NCBI GenBank assembly: GCA_023014335.1
Contig: JAECYW010000035.1
Location: forward strand, 186,001-250,000
Direction: 5' to 3'
From: Galerina marginata
Lineage: Eukaryota > Basidiomycota > Agaricomycetes > Agaricales > Galerinaceae
DNA: 64,000 nt
In this document: piece by piece, positions 57,345-64,000 of the stretch
How positions within the stretch are numbered: the stretch's first letter is position 1
Layout: each line of letters starts with the position of its first letter
The notes under the pieces: model-generated
Database searches by the model: none
Seen by the model: the letters and a program-made list of their open reading frames with translations, nothing else
Told to the model about the DNA's origin: nothing
Made by a program: the position numbers and the translations under genes

Positions 57345-57803
57345 GGTTAGCACCTTGGAACAGGCTGCGCGTGCAGCAGTGGTAAAGCTCTCCGAGAAAA
57401 AATGGGAGTTAGAGGTGGCAATGTGGGAAACCTAGGGCTAGGGTCGTGGTTAAACATTTTAGCAATTTTTCCATACCACATGTCAAATGTTGATAACATA
57501 TATATTGCGTCATAGCTCAAGGATCTTTTACTCGACTCGAAACAGTATACGGTCAGCGTTTAGCGCTCAATACACACTACACGGCTGCTTAACTTACCGC
57601 CAATACTTGGTCGATTGCTCCATTAATGAGCCTACTCAAATAGACGAGAGTTCACCTCAGATTTGATTATACCTTGCCTTGTTCAATATCTTAACTTGCA
57701 CCATTCTCCAAGCCAATGGGGGAAGAAAAATGTTCAGTGAATGCACCAGAACAAAGACTGTTATCAATCTTCCATTCCAGAATGAACCATTCAATTTTAA
57801 GAA
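57345..57803. other. Intergenic region, no gene seen
   Basis: About 460 bp between the starts/ends of neighbouring minus-strand genes. No supported frame. Confidence 0.4.
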
Positions 57804-59256
57804 TCATAGAACGTGCAGGGATTTCAGCTCGGAGGCGTATTCCTTAACCTCTGCCTTGACATTCGCCAGAAACTCTGCCTTTGTGCTAGTGGGTTTCCAC
57901 CCAAGCGCACGTGAACGGTCTGCTCTAGCGTAGCAGTTTGTAGCAAGGAACGGCCAAATAGGCTAAACAAACCAAGAAGACAAAATTAGAAGGAGGGGTA
58001 GGCATGAGCAGATTGAAACCAACCCCGTAGAATTTGTCCAGTTCTTCCTGTGAGAATGCACTTGGCTCAGACGAAGAACCTATTCCCAGTTCAAACAGAG
58101 CCTCGGAGATAGTTGCGGCAGCTTCGATGCCTGAGTATTCGAAGACCTCTGCGAAATAATAGCCCTCGGGTCCATGACCAGTTGCATCGGGATTCTTCCG
58201 AACGACGTCAAATAAAACGAGGTATAAATCAGCGGCTGTATTTAAAAAAAAAAATTAGTTCGCGATACACAATGAGGCAAAACTATACGTACTATCGTCG
58301 ACGGAGACTGCAGGCCACTTGTTCAAGCCTTTCCCAATGTACCCTCCCTGCTTACGTGCGATAGCGGGTTTTATGACGGAAGGAAGTTGGATCGAATGCC
58401 TGTTCTGAACCCCAAGCTCGACGACAGGTCCAGACGGGTAGCCAAAGATGGTCCCTGGAACAATTCGTAACTAAAGACGCCACAAAACTGTCAAGGAAAA
58501 CGCACCTGGAGTGATAATATAGGCTTTAATGAAGCCAGCTTTGTCGGCTGCTATGATTGGGAGGTCAACATTTCGATGTAATGCAGTTGCAGGCAGAGCA
58601 TTAAGTTTTTCGACGTCCAAGTCGCTGTACACTGTATGCTCAGCCGTCAATCCACGTGCGTCGTCCATAATGATGGCTGTTGTTTAGTACATAAAATCAA
58701 TATGGAAAGAAATAGTAAGAGTGAAATGATGCACACCTGTGCCTGACTATGGCAAGGGGAGAGTGTAAGTGCCCCATTATCTCACAAGACAGGTTTCTTC
58801 AAGCACGTACAGTGTGTATCAAAATCGGAGGCTGCCCAGAGTTTTCGTACTTGACCTTCATCCCGTCGAGGATAGCTTGAGCAGCAGGAAGACGATCAGC
58901 ATCTGCCTATAAGAACGTAAAAAAAAGAACTCAAAGCGACCACTATATCATTGCCACTCACGATCGCAACGACAACATCAGCCTGAGCAGCCGCATCTTT
59001 AAGGAAGCTCAAGTCCTCGTCGGTATAGGACCCAACAACCACTCCAACGCCCAAGGTCTTCAACTTGTCTCCTTTATCCGCAGATCGCACGAGAACAGTG
59101 ATTTGGAAAGAAGCGGCGTCGGGATGCTTTAACAGACGGCTCAGGACGCTCCCTCCGATATAGCCTGCGCAGAACATGGTTTAGTTTTACGCGCATATAG
59201 CAAAGAGTTCGCGTACCGGTTGCACCAGTGATGAAGATCTTGAGTTGGTTAGACAT
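57804..59256 (-). CDS. NmrA-like NAD(P)-binding reductase/regulator
   Basis: A minus-strand gene of about seven exons. It starts MSNQLKIFITGATG, and the intron falls within the Rossmann turn TGATGYIGG, a canonical TGxxGxxG. Then come VLVRSADKGDKL, SYTDEDL, ADVVVAIADADRL, HTSGTAI, LPIIAADKAG, TPGTIFG and a C-terminal lobe (WKPTSTKAEFLANV). This matches atypical SDRs of the NmrA/YlaL type found in fungi. The catalytic Tyr-x3-K is not evident, so it may be a redox-sensing or ligand-binding member rather than an oxidoreductase. No signal peptide. Confidence 0.82.
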
Positions 59257-60099
59257 TTTGAGGGGAGAGTATCGCTTTGCACAACCACAGAAAGAATCCA
59301 GCTCTTCTCTTTATAGCCAAATCCTCACTTCCTTGCATACACTCTGGTGAGTAATCCATGGCCCTAATCGGCCAATAGATACCGTCGACTGATATACGCA
59401 ATCCGCCATCGAAAGATCCTCAGGCCAAAGTAGCTATACTTGGCTAAGAAGAAGCACAGTTGACGGCAGTCTCAGTCAGCAATAGCTTCGAATTTCTGGG
59501 AAACTGGATGCGCATTTGGACGAAATGAAAAAGAACTATCTTGATTATGAAGTCAATGGCTTTCGCTTTCAAGTTGAATGGGGAAGGATTGACCCACATT
59601 CACTTCCCCTTAGATTCGTCCACTGACGCGTCGTTTCGGCCACCCAGATGTTAAATTCGCCTTAAATTCATCTACTGACGCGTCGTTTCGGCCGTCCAGA
59701 TGCTGCATTGCGGAATTAGAGGTCTATTCCACGTTCTGAATATCCAGGATTTGTGGTAAAATTTGTTTGTGCCATCATGGTGGTTGGGAAGAAGAGGAGG
59801 AAGTCGGCAATCCCCGATTCACCTTCAATACCTCTGCAATTGCATTGACTCTGATGCTCTAAATAAGATTATTTTATTCAAGTACAAAAGCACTCAGTGA
59901 GTACGTAGAAGGAGATTAAGTCGACAAGGCCAAATGCAGCGCAGGCGGTTCAAGGCCAAGACGGATGCACCTACAGGCTCCCATTATGGCAAATGTTGCT
60001 TCAAAGTAGCACCGGAATAGCAGTGTTCGTAATTAATGTCAACAAGCCTGTTCCAATGCCGGTAATGCAGAGACATTAACACTACTATGCAATAGGCTC
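59257..60099. other. Intergenic region containing a tandem repeat
   Basis: About 840 bp between the NmrA-like start and the end of the MYND gene. Apart from the 52 bp tandem repeat listed separately, nothing is seen. Confidence 0.4.
59609..59712. repeat. Two-copy 52 bp tandem repeat
   Basis: A unit starting CTTA(G/A)ATTC, with the invariant core ACTGACGCGTCGTTTCGGCC, occurs at 59609-59660 and 59661-59712. Ten or so positions differ elsewhere. The core contains the palindrome ACGCGT, an MCB-like (MluI) hexamer. It lies about 355 bp upstream of the NmrA-like start. Confidence 0.75.
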
Positions 60100-61764
60100 T
60101 TAGTCCAACTCTTCCAATGACATATCATGGAGGGTTTTCTCCAGGCCGACTTCCGCTCCGTCACTTTTTTCGTCAACATCATTGACTTTCTCGCTCTTGT
60201 ACACCACTACCGTAAACCCATTGACAATATTCGGCAACCTATACATCGGGATCGGCCTCTGCCCAGGTCGTTGGAACGGGTTCAGCCGAATCTCATATTT
60301 TTCCTGGGGTCGTTGAGATGCGCCTGATCCAGCAAGCATCATGTGCATGTAGCCGACTTGGTGCTCGGCCGACTGCTCTGCGTACTCGGTCGTCGCGAAT
60401 GGTATGCGCTTCAGGTGCGCCTCCTGGACGACATGGAACCACTCTCTGTACGACGCCAGACCGGCATTGCATGCGACAAGCGCGTCTGGACGACCACCGT
60501 GCGCGGTCAAGGCTGAGTCGCTGCCCAAGGTTGACCACTGTGCAGACGCAGAATGTAGGTAGACAGACACCGCACCGGAGCCGCATTCCGGTGGAGCTTT
60601 ATACGTGAAGACTGGGGACTTAGTTGCGAGACATCCGGGAGAGTTTTTCGCTTCTTTCAGCAGTCTGATCACAGGCGCCCCGAATACTACCAGTTTGATG
60701 TCATGGTAAGGAAGGAGGAGCGCAAGTTCAGAAAATCTGGGAAGAATAAATTAACAATCACTTGATCTGAAAAAAGGATCTTTGAGGCGCACAGTGGCAA
60801 GTAGTTGAGCTCGACTTCGGCGCCAATGAGGTGAACGTGCAGCGGGACGCGTTTGTCCTCCCGACCCGCTTTTGGCGATGTCACCTCCAGACATTTCACG
60901 AGCATCTGATACACGCTCATGGGGTAATCCATAAGAAGGGCAGCAGGAGACTCCTTCGAGAGCTTTCTCCACCGATACCAGCTATCCCAATCGACAACAC
61001 CTCCCTCGAATTCGGTAACCAATTTCGGTCGAGTTGAAGGCGACGAGAAATTCCGGTGTGGAATGAATTTGGGAGGCAGTTTCCAGCCTTCCTCATCTGA
61101 GAGGTGTTTCTTTCCGAATAATTGGTTTCCGTCCAGATGATCAAAACTTTTCATCATTTTGAGAATTTCGGCCGCGTAGGGGGACTTGTCGGCGCCATAT
61201 ACGCCAGCTTCCGAGTGGGGGACAGGGCCACCTCGGTGGCTCCAGTAGCCGTAGCCTGAGGCGCCGAGGACGCCAAAACGTCCACGAGCAATGTCAAAGC
61301 TGAAAGAGCCGTCGGTTTCGAGACGGCCCCAGGGGAACGACTTGATGATGGCCTGTGTCTGGGGCATCCTTTCCATGTGCCTCTATCGTAATAAAGAATT
61401 AACCGTATGAAGAAGAAAAGCAAAATTGTCATTTACCTTGTTGGATGAACAAAGCATTTTATGTGTTGGATGGTTCGGTACAGGAGGGTTATTCCAGTCG
61501 CGCTTCGCGCACTAATTCTTTTCTCAGTATACGGACACACTGTCAAAGCCTCGACGTACTTCAGCACTGCAATAAATGACAGCTTTACACGCAGAGCAAC
61601 GCAAAAGTTTCTTGGGGGGCTTGATGTGATTTTTGCATGACGCGCAGACCTCTTGAACAGAGAAATCAAACTTGGCTGGGATAGGCCCGCCGCGTTTTTC
61701 AGCAGCCGTAAGTTCTTTGGCTGCGTTGGTGAGAGAGCCAAAGTAAACTTCGCCGCTAATCATT
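60100..61764 (-). CDS. MYND zinc-finger protein, MSS51-like
   Basis: A minus-strand gene of four or five exons, about 450-480 residues, starting MISGEVYFGSLTN. The MYND finger is CASCKNHIKPPKKLLRCSACK, then YCSAECAKRDW and HKMLC, giving the C-x2-C...C-x2-C...C-x3-C...H...C ligand set. The large C-terminal part has VPLHVHLIGAEVELNYLP, YHDIKLVVFGAP, then PDALVACNAGLASYREW, which is characteristic of the MSS51/ZMYND15-like C-terminal domain. Yeast Mss51 activates COX1 translation in mitochondria, but many fungal homologues are uncharacterised and this one has no clear presequence. The Glu/Asp-rich end is EKTLHDMSLEELD. The frame extends 94 codons upstream without a better ATG. Confidence 0.8.
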
Positions 61765-62743
61765 TTTGCAGGGCGACGGATATGTGGGATGGCAAGATGG
61801 TAGGATTTTGTCCAAGATCCAAACTTTAATGCCACCACGTGCCCCTGGTTCCAAGTCACGCCCCTATGCCCAGACGCGTCGAGTCGTCGACTTTGAAATT
61901 GAAGGTTTGAACTTTTTTGGGACATGGTGTCATGGTGTAAACCAAGTGCAAGGATTCGCTGAGAACCGGACCAACCACACCCTAGACCCCTACCGGTACG
62001 CAGTATTATCTTGAAAAAATGAACGTGTAATTTAAATTGGACCAAACTTACGTCTTGACGAGTTTACCTTCACATCGTGGCTATTAGCGAGGGAGTATAT
62101 CAGTTTCCTAAGTCCACAAATTTCAAAGATTACTAGAGCTTGGATTGTTATAGGCTGAATTTTCCATCCCAGTGTTCTTACGCTATATCCCCCTTCTCCT
62201 AGACCCCTTTTCACAGGCCAACGCGATACAATTCTTCTTGCTTAAATACCGACCCGTTTTCCGCATACAACACATCAGTATGCTGAATACTCACTCGTTC
62301 CTGAATACCAGGAAAAGAAAGCAATTGATAAGAAAGGAAATGCTGCACTCATGCAAAGATAAATTAATTTAGACATGCACGACGACAGTCCAAAGATGCG
62401 AAAACGAGCAAAATAGCGAAGAAGATGCCAAAGGGAGCATACGAAAAAGGGCACTTCAATTAACAGGGTGGGGAACAACAGCAGTACGGTACGTGCAAAC
62501 AGAAGATAGGAATGCAAAGAGAAAGTAGGATGGAGCGAGTTGTAGGGATTCAAAAAATCGTGATTTTGCAAGGCGAGAAATGCTGATCGAAAAAGGTCCA
62601 CTTGCACAGGTTGGTGCGCAACGATGAAAAATTATCTGGTATACTCCCTAGTTTCTCTTCCCCATCCCTCTTATCTCCCGTCTCTCCTCCTTCTTGTCTG
62701 CCATCCTGCGTGACTGTGCCTGAACACGGATGGTGTTCGTTAC
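61765..62743. other. Intergenic region, no gene seen
   Basis: About 980 bp upstream of the MYND gene and downstream of the V-ATPase gene. A pyrimidine-rich tract lies at 62650-62700. Short frames have no features. Confidence 0.4.
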
Positions 62744-63823
62744 TTAACACTGGAGGCAAGCAGGGTGTAAGTAGAAGCAGCACCAAAAAAGCAGTGCCAC
62801 GTACGCTCATGGCCTGAGCCTTGGTGTTCATGATGAGAGCCACGATGAGACCTAGAACGAATATCCATCAAAATAGATTCCCAGGAAATGTAATGACAGC
62901 CGAGCAAACAACGTACCGTACAGACCCAAAACTTCGGCGAAAATGAGGATGAGGATCTACCAAGAAATGAGCACTTCCTATGCTGAGAGTGGACCTGCGA
63001 AGGAAAACACACCATGCCGACGAAGAGCCTGGGCTGTTGGGCAGTGCCGCGGACACCAGCGTCACCGACAATGCCGACAGCGAATCCAGCAGCGAGACCA
63101 GCGAGACCGACAGCGAGACCAGCACCGAGCTGAGTGAAGCCCTGAGCGAGCGGCATGTGCGTTTGGACTGCGGAAGGAGAGCAGAGGCGGTAAGCAAACC
63201 GTAATTTGAACAAGAGAAGTTACAGAAGGAGAAGACTCACGGTCGCTGGCGATGAGCACCGACACGACGAGTCCATAAATCTGTTAGAAGATACAACAAA
63301 GGTGTCAGAAAATCGTGAATCTCGAGCCAAGAGAGCGCAGAGGCGCTGGTAGAGCACCGAGCGCGCTGCGGAGAGGAAACGGGTGACTCACAGCAATAAT
63401 ACCAGCCATGATAACTGGCACGACACACTTCATCATCAAGTCGGGTCGGAGCACCGACATGGCTGAGATACCAACGCCAGACTTCGCGGTACCATAGCTG
63501 CAAGCGAGAAAGAAAGAAGAGGAAGAAAGCACGTTCGCCGCGTCAGCAAAACTCATCACAAAGCCAACACGTCGAGCCCAAACACGTACCTAGCGCCAAT
63601 GCCTTCGCACAGGACGAACAAGCAGCAGCAGTCAGCGTTCCACCCAACACACACCGCACGAAACTGGGCCCGAAAACTCACAGGTGAAGACGATAGCACT
63701 AGTGCAGCCCTACCAAAAAAGCAACACAACCCCCGGCGGTCAACATACGTCACAACACGGCAGCCCCGCGGAACTCACCATGGCACTGAAGAAGGGAGCG
63801 TAGACGGGGCAGAGGTCGGACAT
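62744..63823 (-). CDS. vma3: V-ATPase 16 kDa proteolipid subunit c
   Basis: Eight exons, several very short (for example CIGAS with both borders split), about 165 residues. The protein begins [17 protein letters not shown], then [22 protein letters not shown] and [19 protein letters not shown]. The second half is [60 protein letters not shown]. Four membrane helices and the proton-carrying Glu in FAEVLGLYG identify the c subunit of the V0 ring in the vacuolar and endosomal H+-ATPase. The last exon encodes only Cys and the stop (TGT TAA), after a 55 nt intron; fungal orthologues also end in a short Cys-containing tail. N-terminal SDLCPVY distinguishes it from c' and c''. Confidence 0.93.
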
Positions 63824-64000
63824 GTCGATGAGGAGACTGGTGGAAGTGGTGGATTGAGAGGTTGGCTTTGCGAAACGTAGCGGGGAGCGGCGTAGTCAAA
63901 GTTCAATTGGGCAGCGCTGCCAAGCGAATGCCCTGTGTTCGCTTTCTGCCGGAGTTTGAAATTCCGACCCGTCCACTTCCACCGCCAATGGCAAAACACG

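Noticed and set aside
1..64000. CRISPR arrays, prophage or bacterial operon signals
   Set aside because: The DNA is intron-rich eukaryotic sequence; no regularly spaced repeats or Shine-Dalgarno-driven operons were found.

Overview
The window is a 64 kb stretch of nuclear DNA from a filamentous basidiomycete, most likely a mushroom-forming agaricomycete. The signs are compact genes with many 45-70 nt GT-AG introns, CTRAY-like branch points, short intergenic spacers, and protein families typical of that group: CE5 cutinases, F-box proteins with a conserved AWRDL/PSLWGRI segment, HVRRGDF-type glycosyltransferases, a NACHT relic and a DUF3605 protein. No bacterial or organellar features, CRISPR arrays or rRNA genes were seen. 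I recognised no tRNA by eye. All exon structures come from reading frame continuity and splice signals alone.

Layout. 1-5.1 kb: 3' end of a GCFC/PAXBP1-like gene, an aquaglyceroporin, a Cdc25/rhodanese phosphatase and a COX20-like assembly factor. 6.5-10.8 kb: a cutinase and two tandem short-chain dehydrogenases. 13.7-20.9 kb: an O-fucosyltransferase-like enzyme, a CLASP microtubule protein and a secreted M64 metallopeptidase. 21-25.3 kb: two adjacent paralogues of unknown function with one shared intron position. 26.2-36.5 kb: a second cutinase, an unresolved minus-strand coding relic, an atypical homeodomain regulator, a lysine/proline-repeat protein with a probable mitochondrial presequence, a decayed F-box gene, PPC decarboxylase and a GPI-anchored cupredoxin-like protein. 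37-41.4 kb: two MOB2-like genes flanking an intact F-box gene. 43.2-52.9 kb: a HAK potassium transporter, an SRPK kinase, RanGAP, a SAC3/THP3-like protein and a DUF3605 protein. 53.4-54.9 kb: a broken NACHT gene interrupted by a 256 bp terminal-inverted-repeat element. 55.7-63.8 kb: a second O-fucosyltransferase-like gene, an NmrA-like reductase, an MSS51-like MYND protein and V-ATPase subunit c.

The genes do not form an obvious pathway. Housekeeping genes (COX20, PPCDC, RanGAP, VMA3, CLASP, SRPK) are interleaved with lineage-specific, duplicated or decaying genes. The most striking global property is paralogy: five intact pairs (cutinases, SDRs, glycosyltransferases, MOB2-like, the unknown pair) plus an F-box gene with a pseudogene copy, all within about 50 kb.

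I found no convincing multi-gene novel system. The best leads are the homeodomain lacking Asn51, the unknown paralogue pair, the MOB/F-box/MOB block, and the small inverted-repeat element sitting in an NLR-type pseudogene.
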